Below are positions 20,485-31,858 of a DNA stretch of 64,000 bases, in pieces. Position 1 is the stretch's first letter. Each line of letters opens with the position of its first letter. The notes beneath the pieces are model-generated. The model was not told where the DNA came from. It ran no database searches and was given only the letters and a program-made list of their open reading frames with translations. Source of the stretch: Methylotenera sp. (GTDB lineage: Bacteria; Pseudomonadota; Gammaproteobacteria; Burkholderiales; Methylophilaceae); NCBI RefSeq assembly GCF_030653755.1, contig NZ_JAURYU010000024.1, positions 1-64,000 of the forward strand, given 5' to 3'. Both the position numbers and the translations under genes were made by a program.

Positions 20485-21495
20485 ATGCATCTTATCAATA
20501 AATTCTGTATTGGCAGTGTAGCCCTGCTACTGTTGCTGTGCAAGGCTGCGCATGCAGATGACACGCCACGTCCTGAAAAAGGGTTCATGGACGGCTTCAG
20601 ATTAGGCGGATATGCCAGCGCAGGTATTGCTATCCCACGTGGTTCAGAAACCACCGCTGCCATTAATGAAATCAGCATGATTCTGACGTGGGAAAACGAA
20701 AGCCGCTTTAAGTTTTTTAGTGAACTAGAATTAGAAAATCCGATTTCTTGGGATGATGATAATAAATTCAATACCAAACAAAGCTACATCGATTTAGAGC
20801 GTTTTTACCTAGATTACAACTTATCAGACAAAATCAACCTGCGTGGTGGTCGCTTTTTAACCCCCACAGGTCGTTGGAACCAGCTGCACGCCTCACCTTT
20901 GGTATGGACCAGCTCACGCCCTGTTGCCACAAGCAGGTTGTTTCCTACCGCAACTAACGGCGTCATGGCGTTTGGCGCTGTGCCACTTGAGAATAGCGCA
21001 ATTGAGTATTCCATATTCATAGAAACGCTTAAAGATATAGATGAAGATGATGATGAACTGAAATTCAGAAACACTAAAGGTGCGCGCATATCCTTTGGTC
21101 AACAAGCCAATATTGGCGTGAATTTATTGTCATTTGACGAAAGAGCCATATCCAACACTCGTTATCATCTGCTGGGCTTAGACTTTATTACCCATCATCG
21201 TGGCATTGAGTTCTTAGGGGAAGCCTTTCAACGCTGGGACTCACACAACAACACCAGTGGTTATGGCGCATATCTGCAAACAGCCATTCCTTTACCAATT
21301 GGCACAAACTGGTTTGGGATTGCGCGCATTGAAACCTTTCATCGTCCAGATGAAGGACATCATCAACGCTGGCTAATTGGCACAACTTGGCGCGTGAAGC
21401 CCACACAATTATTGAAGCTAGAGTTCACTGGTGGCAGTGCAGACCAACCAGAATCACCTCGCGGCTTCTTGGCCTCATTTGCGGTGCTATTCTAA
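20485..21495 (+). CDS. Outer-membrane porin-like protein
   Basis: Signal peptide then beta-barrel-like sequence FRLGGYASAGIAIPRG and YNLSDKINLRGGRFLTPTGRWN; start chosen at ATG 20485 with upstream SD. Confidence 0.7.
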   Translation: MHLINKFCIGSVALLLLLCKAAHADDTPRPEKGFMDGFRLGGYASAGIAIPRGSETTAAINEISMILTWENESRFKFFSELELENPISWDDDNKFNTKQSYIDLERFYLDYNLSDKINLRGGRFLTPTGRWNQLHASPLVWTSSRPVATSRLFPTATNGVMAFGAVPLENSAIEYSIFIETLKDIDEDDDELKFRNTKGARISFGQQANIGVNLLSFDERAISNTRYHLLGLDFITHHRGIEFLGEAFQRWDSHNNTSGYGAYLQTAIPLPIGTNWFGIARIETFHRPDEGHHQRWLIGTTWRVKPTQLLKLEFTGGSADQPESPRGFLASFAVLF

Positions 21496-21980
21496 TGCGC
21501 GTATTTGTCACATTATGGCTAATGTTAAGTTGTTTGTGCTTACACACAGCGGTTTTTGCTGCTGAGAAGCCAATCATTGCAGTGATTGTAGCGAATGACA
21601 ACCCCAATAAAAGTATTTCACTCGGCGAGTTGAAGCTAATCTATTGGCGCAAAAAGACTTACTGGGAGAATGGTCAACGTATCCATCCCATTAACTTACC
21701 CTCTGATAACCCACTAAGATTGCAGTTCTCAAGCAGTATATTAGGCAGTGCCCCAAGCGCGCAAAATGACTACTGGAATGGCTTGTACTTTCATGGCATA
21801 TCACCACCGTACGTGCTATATTCAGACGAAGCAGCGATTCGTTACGTACAAGAAACTGCGGGTAGCATTGCTTATGCAGATGCCTGCAAATTAGATAATC
21901 GTGTTAGACCCTTGCTATGGCTGCTACCTAATGGCGAAACAACAGCGAACTCTTCCATCATTAACTGTAATGAGCACTAA
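21495..21980 (+). CDS. Short PstS-like/phosphate-binding-type periplasmic protein
   Basis: Signal peptide followed by ANDNPNKSISLGELKLIYWRKKTYW...INLPSDNPLRLQFSSSILG...YWNGLYFHG; overlaps the stop of the porin-like gene. Confidence 0.7.
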   Translation: MRVFVTLWLMLSCLCLHTAVFAAEKPIIAVIVANDNPNKSISLGELKLIYWRKKTYWENGQRIHPINLPSDNPLRLQFSSSILGSAPSAQNDYWNGLYFHGISPPYVLYSDEAAIRYVQETAGSIAYADACKLDNRVRPLLWLLPNGETTANSSIINCNEH

Positions 21981-23944
21981 TCAAAATACTCTTTCAGCTC
22001 GCCATGCTTATAAGCACGTGCGGTAGTTTGGTAATATGCAATCGCTTCATTAAGCAAGCGCTTATCAATAGATGTGGGCTCGGCTTCCAAGCTCACGGCG
22101 TCAATATCATAAGCTTCTACCGTCTGTTTAGGCGACAGCACGATTAGTTTGTTGTTTTTGTAATACCCAAGCGCTTGATAATTGCTCACAAATGCCCGCT
22201 CAGGTAGTTGCTCACGCGCTGCCTTAAACATAGACTGCCCATAAAAATGCTGCGCACCAGACGTGCCCAATACATCAAGCAAGGTAGGAACAATATCAAT
22301 TTGGCTCACCATCCTTTGGTAATGCCCTGCTGGCAATAAATCTGGTGCATAAAAAAACAAGGGGATATGATACTTAGCGATTGGCAACTTAGTTTTGCCA
22401 GCTACCGACGCGCAATGATCAGCCACAATCACGAATAAAGTATCTTTAAACCAAGGTTTAGTTTTGGCTTTTTCCATAAACTGTCCAATGGCATAGTCTG
22501 TATATTTCACAGCGCCTCGGCGACTACCCTGGGGTAAATCTATTTTATTTTCTGGATAGGTGTACGGACGATGGTTGCTGGTTGTCATGATGTGAGCAAA
22601 AAATGGCTTTTGCGTTTTAACATTTTCATCAAGAATATTGAGTGAGTTATTAAACAAACTCTCATCATCAACGCCCCATACATTTTCACTTTGTATCGTT
22701 GCCTTATCAAAATCGGTACGATCTATTACCTTATAATCATTACCTTTAAAGTACTTGTTCATACTATCAAACACACCATAGCCGCCATAGATAAAAAACG
22801 TGGAGTACCCTTTTACTTCAAGCAACTCTCCAATGGTTGCAAGGTGATCTGTGTCTGGACGATGCACAATAGCCTGCCCAGGAATCGGAGGTATCGCAAT
22901 GGATAACGCATCCAAACCTCGTACGGTTCTGGTACCTGTTGCAAAAACCTTATCGAACACCAAGCTCTCGCCAGCCAATTGGTTTAAATAAGGTGTTAAA
23001 TTTTGCTCATTACCATAGGTGCCTAAGTAATCAGCAGACAAGCTTTCTACAGAAATTAGCACTACGTTTTTAGGTTGCCGCTTAAACGAACCTAAGTCTG
23101 GGGCTAATTGCTTTGCGCTTTTTAAATACTGTGTGTGTTTTGATACGTCATCGTTTTCTGCGGCAACAATCGCGCTTGTCGTTTTACGATCGACGCCAAT
23201 TGACTTTAAAACTGATAAGGCCTGTATTTGCGGCATAGTTTTATAAAATTTATCGTAATCCAACTCATTTCGCCTAGCCGCAGCTGAAAAACTAAAAACA
23301 CCATTTCCAGATAATTCATTGGCATAAGCATTCATTGAAAACTCCATCTGATCTACGTTCGCAAACTGAAAGCTCAACAAAGGCAAGGCTATCATAACAA
23401 TACCCAGACCTAGCTTCTGCTTGCCTGAGCGTTGCACAGTTTCAAAACGTATCACCCTACTCAAAGTAAATACAATCAAAAAGGCAATCAGCGCGATTCC
23501 CACTAATATTAGTAGTACAGGGTAAGACTCGCGGATATTTCCAATCACCTCATTGGTGTAAATCAAATAATCCACCGCAATAAAATTGAATCTTGTAGTA
23601 AATTCTTGCCAAAAAATATACTCGGACACCGCGCCAAATATCAGGGAAAAAGTAAGGAAACCTGCCACTCCCCAACGCATATGATTCACCCAACTTTTAT
23701 GACGCAATGCATTAGGTATCACCAATGAAATCAATAGCCACGGTACCATCAGATATGCCAAAGCAGATAGATCAAACCAAAATCCATTGATAAAAATTCC
23801 TGCTAGCTCTTTTATTGAAAACTGCGAGAATCCAATTTGAACACTCAACACAACACGCAATAACAGCCAAATACTTAATGCAATACCAACGACAAGCAAT
23901 GTAAAAGGAACGGTATAGCGTTTTTGAAAAAATAATTTATGCAT
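21977..23944 (-). CDS. LTA synthase-family sulfatase/phosphoglycerol transferase, membrane
   Basis: Five TM segments then NVVLISVESLSADYLGTYGNEQNLTPYLNQLA, FATGTRTVRGLDAL, VIVADHCAS. Confidence 0.88.
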   Translation of the reverse strand: MHKLFFQKRYTVPFTLLVVGIALSIWLLLRVVLSVQIGFSQFSIKELAGIFINGFWFDLSALAYLMVPWLLISLVIPNALRHKSWVNHMRWGVAGFLTFSLIFGAVSEYIFWQEFTTRFNFIAVDYLIYTNEVIGNIRESYPVLLILVGIALIAFLIVFTLSRVIRFETVQRSGKQKLGLGIVMIALPLLSFQFANVDQMEFSMNAYANELSGNGVFSFSAAARRNELDYDKFYKTMPQIQALSVLKSIGVDRKTTSAIVAAENDDVSKHTQYLKSAKQLAPDLGSFKRQPKNVVLISVESLSADYLGTYGNEQNLTPYLNQLAGESLVFDKVFATGTRTVRGLDALSIAIPPIPGQAIVHRPDTDHLATIGELLEVKGYSTFFIYGGYGVFDSMNKYFKGNDYKVIDRTDFDKATIQSENVWGVDDESLFNNSLNILDENVKTQKPFFAHIMTTSNHRPYTYPENKIDLPQGSRRGAVKYTDYAIGQFMEKAKTKPWFKDTLFVIVADHCASVAGKTKLPIAKYHIPLFFYAPDLLPAGHYQRMVSQIDIVPTLLDVLGTSGAQHFYGQSMFKAAREQLPERAFVSNYQALGYYKNNKLIVLSPKQTVEAYDIDAVSLEAEPTSIDKRLLNEAIAYYQTTARAYKHGELKEYFD

Positions 23945-24280
23945 GTTGGTATTGATTTAAGGCGCACAGGCCTGCTTTTTGTAAGTGGAAGCCATACTAG
24001 GCAATCTCTATGCCATCACAATAAGCGCCTGTTCTGATAGGTCTTTTTATAACAGCGCTAAATCAACTAATGCAATATTTGTATGAAATTGGTTTGCCAA
24101 AACTAAAGTTACCTACATTTTTTGCATAACTTGTTTGAAATTACTCACAAATAAACACCTTCACTGTACGTTAAACCCCAACAAAACCATGTATAAAAAT
24201 ATATAAGCTATTGATTTTAATTTGGAATATACGATATATATTAACAGTGATGCTTAAAACATACTTCACCAAAGAAATTT

Positions 24281-24296
24281 AGGCACACTCTTTGCG
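24281..24296 (+). promoter_or_regulatory. Putative sigma-54 (-24/-12) promoter
   Basis: aGGCACactctTTGCg: GG and GC at exact 12-bp phasing of the TGGCAC-N5-TTGCW consensus, about 37 bp upstream of the first ATG of the operon. Confidence 0.7.
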
Positions 24297-24332
24297 TAAC
24301 TCTAGGCATATTTAATTAAGGTGACATATAAA

Positions 24333-24977
24333 ATGCTTAGCCTAAGTTTTAATGCAAGCCCACTATTCTTTAATGCAGAAGCTGCCTATCAAACGCGCCC
24401 GTTTGCAGCGGCCAAACGGCACCGTGCGAGCAATATTAAAATAACCTGCGCTGACATAGGCGCACCTGACCGCAGAGAAATTGAACAATTTATCCATGAC
24501 GTATTTGCACATACCTATGGTGCAGACGTACAGCAGTTCATGCCGCAATTAATTAGCCTACGCGATGAGAATGATGAATTAGTCGCAGCATTTGGTATGC
24601 GCAAAGCACATATGGAGCCATTATTTTTAGAGCGGTATTTAGATGCACCGATTGAAACAGTGATGTCTAATCGCTTTAACCGCGTCATTATGCGCCATCA
24701 AATTACTGAAATCGGTAATTTAGCGGTATCAAACCCTCGCAATGCTGGTGTTTTAATCGCCAATATCATTCAACACAGCTTAGACATTAATATTGAATGG
24801 TGTGTCGCTACCGCCCATCACAGCCTACAAAATGGATTAGTGAAGGGCGGACGTGATGTATATGCTTTACAAGGTGCAGATAAATCACGCTTAAGCGCGT
24901 CAGAGCAGGCCACATGGGGAAGCTACTACGACAACTCACCACAAGTGGTTGCGGTTAAAGGCGTAGCGGAACGATAA
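24333..24977 (+). CDS. Thermostable hemolysin (delta-VPH)-like / GNAT-AHL-synthase-like protein
   Basis: MPQLISLRDENDELVAAFGMRKA...PLFLERYLDAPIE...QITEIGNLAVSNPRNAGVLIANI; ATG at 24333 follows an aaggtg SD (the ORF track used GTG 24321). Confidence 0.75.
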   Translation: MLSLSFNASPLFFNAEAAYQTRPFAAAKRHRASNIKITCADIGAPDRREIEQFIHDVFAHTYGADVQQFMPQLISLRDENDELVAAFGMRKAHMEPLFLERYLDAPIETVMSNRFNRVIMRHQITEIGNLAVSNPRNAGVLIANIIQHSLDINIEWCVATAHHSLQNGLVKGGRDVYALQGADKSRLSASEQATWGSYYDNSPQVVAVKGVAER

Positions 24978-24978
24978 G

Positions 24979-26520
24979 ATGACGCAACAACACATCATTA
25001 CTCAAGCAATCGCAGCACATGCTAGCGCTAATGGTTCAAGCATAAGCGCCGAAAAGGTTGCACTGCGGGGCTCGGATTGCAGCCTCACGTATGCCGAACT
25101 GCAAACTGCGATTCAACTTCAGTGTCAGGCATGGCATAAGCTTAAACAAGAAGCGCAACCAACCATTGCCCTAGCCGTAGAAAACCATCCAGCTTGGGTG
25201 GTGTTAGATTTAGCTGCACTAGAAAGTAACATACCGCTTATTCCGCTACCATTCTTTTTTTCAAGCGCGCAATGGCTACACGCTATGCAAGACGCTGGTG
25301 CTAATATCGTGGTCACTGACCAGCCAGCGTTATTTGAACCACTGCTATCCGATAAAATAGTGCGCAAAACGCAATGGATGATCGCGGGCAAAACACTCAC
25401 CCAATTTGAGTTACAGCCTTCACCAAAAGTCACATTACCTTTAGGCACGGCTAAAATCACTTACACCTCTGGCACTACAGGCAACCCTAAAGGCGTATGC
25501 TTAAGCCCAGACAATATGATGAATGTGGCAGCCTCCATCGCCGATGCAACGAGAGTCACGCAAGACGACATACATTTAAATGTGTTACCACTAGCAACCC
25601 TATTAGAAAATGTCGCGGGTGTTTATGCACCATTGCTCGCTGGTGCGACATGCGTACTATTGCCTAGTAGCGAAATTGGCTTAAGCGGTGCATCTGGTCT
25701 GAATATTCAAAAACTATTAGCAGCTCTTAAACATTCAGAAGCAACAACCGCCATTTTCACCCCTGAGCTTCTTAATGCACTGGTATGTCAGCTTGAGTTA
25801 AGCAAAGCTGAAGCTGACGCAACACCACCAAGTTCATTACGCTTTTTAGCAGTAGGGGGCGCATCAGTATCGCCTAACTTACTCAAGCGCGCACAAGCAT
25901 TATCAATACCAGTATACGAAGGCTACGGCCTTTCAGAGTGTGCCTCTGTGGTTGCATTAAACACCCCAGCTTTTAATAAAATTGGCAGCGTTGGTAAAGT
26001 GTTACCTCACCTAACAATCGAACTCAGCAACGAACATGAAGTGATTGTCATCGGCAATGCTTATCTAGGTTATGTCGGGCAAACTGCCGTGCAATCTAAC
26101 CGCATTCATACAGGTGATATTGGGCATATTGACGAAGAAGGCTACCTCAACATCACTGGCCGTAAAAAGAATATTTTTATCACCTCTTTTGGCCGCAATG
26201 TTTCGCCAGAATGGGTAGAGCGTGAACTCACCATTTCTCCTTACATTGCACAAGCAGCATTATTCGGTGAAGCTAAACCATGGAACACCGCGATTATCGT
26301 CGCCAGAAAAGGTAGCTCATCTACAGAAATAGAAGCCGCCATTCAGCACATCAATCAAAGCCTACCAGACTACGCCAGAGTCACACAGTGGATATGTGCA
26401 GATGCACCATTTACGCTAGCCAATCAACAACTCACCGCTAACGGCAGAAACCGTAGAGACATGATCTGGCAACATTACGAACAAAAAATTAACGCACTTT
26501 ATGAAAGGCAATACGCATGA
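24979..26520 (+). CDS. AMP-dependent acyl-CoA synthetase/ligase
   Basis: ITYTSGTTGNPKGVCLSPDN, YEGYGLSECASVVALN, HTGDIGHIDEEGYLNITGRKKNIFITSFGRNVSPEWVE. Confidence 0.92.
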   Translation: MTQQHIITQAIAAHASANGSSISAEKVALRGSDCSLTYAELQTAIQLQCQAWHKLKQEAQPTIALAVENHPAWVVLDLAALESNIPLIPLPFFFSSAQWLHAMQDAGANIVVTDQPALFEPLLSDKIVRKTQWMIAGKTLTQFELQPSPKVTLPLGTAKITYTSGTTGNPKGVCLSPDNMMNVAASIADATRVTQDDIHLNVLPLATLLENVAGVYAPLLAGATCVLLPSSEIGLSGASGLNIQKLLAALKHSEATTAIFTPELLNALVCQLELSKAEADATPPSSLRFLAVGGASVSPNLLKRAQALSIPVYEGYGLSECASVVALNTPAFNKIGSVGKVLPHLTIELSNEHEVIVIGNAYLGYVGQTAVQSNRIHTGDIGHIDEEGYLNITGRKKNIFITSFGRNVSPEWVERELTISPYIAQAALFGEAKPWNTAIIVARKGSSSTEIEAAIQHINQSLPDYARVTQWICADAPFTLANQQLTANGRNRRDMIWQHYEQKINALYERQYA

Positions 26521-27194
26521 CTGTTTATCAAACACTACTTCAAGCCACTGAGAAAGAACGTGCTGAACTCCTAAGCTTACCGTTGATTACCAAAGGTGCA
26601 GCTGGTGAGATCTCTCACGACACCTATCTGGGATTTCTAACTCAGGCTTATCATCACGTAAAACACACCACGCCACTACTGATGACCTGTGGTGGGCGTC
26701 TACCAGCTCACTATGAATGGCTACGTACTGCCGTTGGTGAATATATTGAAGAAGAAATGGGCCATCAAGAATGGATACTTAACGATATTGAAGTATGTGG
26801 CGGTGACAAAGAAGCTGTTCGCAATAGCACCACACCAACAACCAGCGCCAGCCTTGCTACCGAAGTGATGGTCGCTTATGCCTATGACATGATTAACCGT
26901 GTCAACCCTATCGGCTTTTTTGGCATGGTACTCGTGTTAGAAGGCACAAGCACAGCCGTTGCCACGCAAGCGGGTGAAACCCTGATGCAATCACTCAATT
27001 TACCTAAAAAAGCATTTAGCTACCTACTTTCACACGGCTCTTTGGATATTAGCCATGTATCATTTTACGAAAGCTTAGTGAACCAAGTCACCAATCCAGA
27101 AGACCAAGCAACCCTCATTCACAGTGCTAAAATATTTTATAGATTATATGGTGATATATTCCGTACAATAGAGGCCGAATACATGCAAAATTGA
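26517..27194 (+). CDS. Heme-oxygenase-like / TenA-PqqC-like putative iron-dependent redox enzyme
   Basis: All-helical sequence with candidate metal ligands in EYIEEEMGHQEWILNDIE and LDISHVSFYESLV; ATGA overlap with the ligase. Confidence 0.75.
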   Translation: MTVYQTLLQATEKERAELLSLPLITKGAAGEISHDTYLGFLTQAYHHVKHTTPLLMTCGGRLPAHYEWLRTAVGEYIEEEMGHQEWILNDIEVCGGDKEAVRNSTTPTTSASLATEVMVAYAYDMINRVNPIGFFGMVLVLEGTSTAVATQAGETLMQSLNLPKKAFSYLLSHGSLDISHVSFYESLVNQVTNPEDQATLIHSAKIFYRLYGDIFRTIEAEYMQN

Positions 27195-28006
27195 ATAGGG
27201 TTCCTATGCAACTAAAAAACAAATGCATTCTGCTCACAGGCGCTACGGGTGGCATTGGTAAACACTTAGCATTAATGCTTGCACGCAAAGGTGCAAACCT
27301 AATATTAGTTGGCCGTGATAGCAATAAGCTTGAAACTTTGGCACATCAAATTCAAAACCAAGGTGGCAACGCAAAAACCATCGTGGCTGACTTCGAAATA
27401 GCTGGCACCGTACAACAAGTGGTACAACAAGCGACTATAGCCTTTGATGGTGTTGATATTTTAATCAACAATGCGGCGATTCTTGATTTCATCCTATTCG
27501 ACAATCAAAGCCCTGAACGTATTGCACAAATGGTACAAACCAACGTCACAGCGCCTATTCAGCTTGCCAATGCGATGTTGCCTCACTTCCGATCTAATCA
27601 TCAGGGTCAACTTGTCATGATAGGCTCTATTCTGGGCTCGCTAGGCTTTCCACATTACGCAACTTACTGCGCTACAAAATTTGCAATCCACGGCTTTTCA
27701 CAGGCACTACGTCGTGAGCTGGTTGATACCAACATTAGTGTCACCTACATTGCACCACGGAGCATTAATACACCCATGAACGACGCAGCAACGCTCGCAA
27801 TGCTTGCTAAAACTGGGGGAAATGTTGACGAGCCTGAGAAAGTAGCGGCGATTATTGTTAAAGCAATAGAAAATCAAAAACAGGAAGTTTTTATTGGGCA
27901 GCCAGAGTCATTTTTTGCTTGGCTCAATGGCTTTATGCCAAGCTTTGTGAATTTAGGGCTAAAAAAACAAGCACGACTAGCTAAAGAGTTTGCTGCAAAG
28001 AAATAA
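27191..28006 (+). CDS. Short-chain dehydrogenase/reductase
   Basis: LLTGATGGIGKHLA, LINNAA, catalytic YATYCATKFA; actual start perhaps MQLKNK at 27206. Confidence 0.92.
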   Translation: MNRVPMQLKNKCILLTGATGGIGKHLALMLARKGANLILVGRDSNKLETLAHQIQNQGGNAKTIVADFEIAGTVQQVVQQATIAFDGVDILINNAAILDFILFDNQSPERIAQMVQTNVTAPIQLANAMLPHFRSNHQGQLVMIGSILGSLGFPHYATYCATKFAIHGFSQALRRELVDTNISVTYIAPRSINTPMNDAATLAMLAKTGGNVDEPEKVAAIIVKAIENQKQEVFIGQPESFFAWLNGFMPSFVNLGLKKQARLAKEFAAKK

Positions 28007-28038
28007 CAAACTGATAGCGAACAACCTACTTCACCAGA

Positions 28039-28185
28039 TTAAGCATAAAGCACGACTGGAAAGACTGTCACAGCCAAAACAAGAATCACCCACTCCATGC
28101 CCCAGCGCTCTAAATGTCCCGTGAAGTGGAAAAAAAGCGTTGTAATTGCAACAAGGTAATAACTGATATAGATCGTTAATGCCAT
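28039..28185 (-). CDS. Small membrane protein (about 48 aa)
   Basis: MALTIYISYYLVAITTLFFHFTGHLERWGMEWVILVLAVTVFPVVLYA with SD-like ggtgag upstream. Confidence 0.4.
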   Translation of the reverse strand: MALTIYISYYLVAITTLFFHFTGHLERWGMEWVILVLAVTVFPVVLYA

Positions 28186-28501
28186 AATCTCACCAATACT
28201 TAATGTTAAATTTGAGTTAATACCACTCAATGTGTGACCAGTGTAACAATAAATGGATCTCAACACTGCTTTTTACACAATATCAGAACCACAAAATGGT
28301 GCACTGAAACTGCTTACTTAATCGCATCAATTCACAGCCTATCACCAAATTACACCTATTACTATAAAATGACTTTATTACGGTTCGAACCTTCTAGTAA
28401 TGACGACTATCTCAGCTTTACTTTAATTAACAATTTACTACCGTTAATAACTTGACTTAAACACTTGGTTTTATAGTCAATTTAGCGTATATTTCGCTAA
28501 T

Positions 28502-28582
28502 TGCTAGGGGTCTGTATTTTACCAAAATACAGTGAGATATACCCTTCGAACCTGATGCGGGTCATGCCGCCGTAGGAAAGCA
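28502..28582 (+). promoter_or_regulatory. TPP riboswitch (THI element)
   Basis: THI-box sequence aggggt...tgagatatacccttcgaacctgatgcgggtcatgccgccgtaggaaagc, upstream of thiC. Confidence 0.93.
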
Positions 28583-28651
28583 TCGGTTTGCTTTCCTACA
28601 AATAAATTAAGTAAGGGTATGCAGTTTTCCTGCTCCTTACGTTTTTGCTAG

Positions 28652-30544
<1,893 letters not shown>

Positions 30545-30582
30545 ATACTTTTTGGCTGGGTTTATTAGAATATTTAAGTAAC

Positions 30583-30612
30583 AAAAAAGCAGGTTTAAAA
30601 ACCTGCTTTTTT
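30583..30612 (+). terminator. Rho-independent terminator after thiC
   Basis: aaaaaagcaggttt-aa-aaacctgctttttt. Confidence 0.85.
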
Positions 30613-30625
30613 ATATGTAGTCGTT

Positions 30626-31858
30626 ATGAAAAAAATTAACTTCATTGATCTATTTGCTGGTGCTGGCGGTATGTCAGAGGGCTTCGTACGTGCTGGCTTT
30701 AATCCTATCGCACATGTCGAAATGAATGCAAATGCATGTAAAACACTCGTCACACGCTCGGCTTTTCATTATCTTAAAGAAACCAATCAGTTAGATAAAT
30801 ATAAAGATTATTTAACTGGAAAGTGTACGCATGAAGAGCTATTAACAAATTTGCCTCCAACAGTAAAAGAATCAGTACATAACTACGAAATATCAGATGA
30901 CAATATTTCTGAAATTTTTAAGAAAATAGACAAAAATCTAAATAAAGATATTAAGGTTGATTTGATTATTGGGGGGCCACCTTGCCAAGCATACTCACTT
31001 CTTGGAAGACATAAAATTGATGTAGAGAACGACCCAAGAAACGTACTTTACAAACAATATGGAAAGTTTCTAAAAAAATACAAACCTAAAGCTTTTGTTT
31101 TTGAAAATGTACTTGGTTTGCTTACTGCAAATAAAGGTCAATATTTTGAAGACATAAAAACTCACTTTTCCAATTTGGGCTACAACATAGATTTTCGAGT
31201 GTTAGATGCATCCAACTACGGTGTTCTACAAAACCGTAAGAGGGTAATTATTGTAGGCTGGAAAGCTATTAATGGCGTAAATCATGAATTCCCAATGCCC
31301 GATGTTTTGGCTACATCCACTACGATTAATGCCATTTTTGCAGATCTACCTAGTTTAAAACCAGGTGATATTATAAATGTTGTAAATCAGGAGGAGGTTG
31401 TTAGTGATAATCTTAAAAAACATAGCCTAGATTCAAGCATTGGGATTACAACCCAACACATTACCCGACCACACAATAAACGTGATTTGGCAATTTACAA
31501 ATTAGCTATTGAAACGTGGAATACTCAAAAAGTAAGAATTAAATATACAGATATTCCCAAAATACACCGCACACATAACAATACAGAGTCATTTTTAGAT
31601 AGGTTCAAGGTAGTAGATGGTACAAGCATCTCTCACACGCTAGTTGCACATATAGCAAAAGATGGTCATCATTACATTCATCCAGACGTTAATCAATGTA
31701 GATCAATATCTGTAAGAGAGGCCGCCCGTATACAATCATTTCCAGATGATTATTTTTTTGAGGGCCCACGAACAGCAGCGTTTACACAAATAGGTAATGC
31801 CGTACCGCCATTACTGGCCTACGCAATAGCAAAAAAATTAAAAGAGAAGCTAATTTGA
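30626..31858 (+). CDS. DNA (cytosine-5) methyltransferase
   Basis: DLFAGAGGMSEGFVRAGF, GGPPCQAYSLLGR, FENVLGLL, SVREAARIQSFPDDY, QIGNAVPPLLAYAIA. Confidence 0.95.
   Translation: MKKINFIDLFAGAGGMSEGFVRAGFNPIAHVEMNANACKTLVTRSAFHYLKETNQLDKYKDYLTGKCTHEELLTNLPPTVKESVHNYEISDDNISEIFKKIDKNLNKDIKVDLIIGGPPCQAYSLLGRHKIDVENDPRNVLYKQYGKFLKKYKPKAFVFENVLGLLTANKGQYFEDIKTHFSNLGYNIDFRVLDASNYGVLQNRKRVIIVGWKAINGVNHEFPMPDVLATSTTINAIFADLPSLKPGDIINVVNQEEVVSDNLKKHSLDSSIGITTQHITRPHNKRDLAIYKLAIETWNTQKVRIKYTDIPKIHRTHNNTESFLDRFKVVDGTSISHTLVAHIAKDGHHYIHPDVNQCRSISVREAARIQSFPDDYFFEGPRTAAFTQIGNAVPPLLAYAIAKKLKEKLI

Noticed and set aside
24321-24332. GTG start for the hemolysin-like gene as in the ORF track
   Set aside because: The GTG overlaps the SD-like aaggtg; ATG at 24333 has better spacing.
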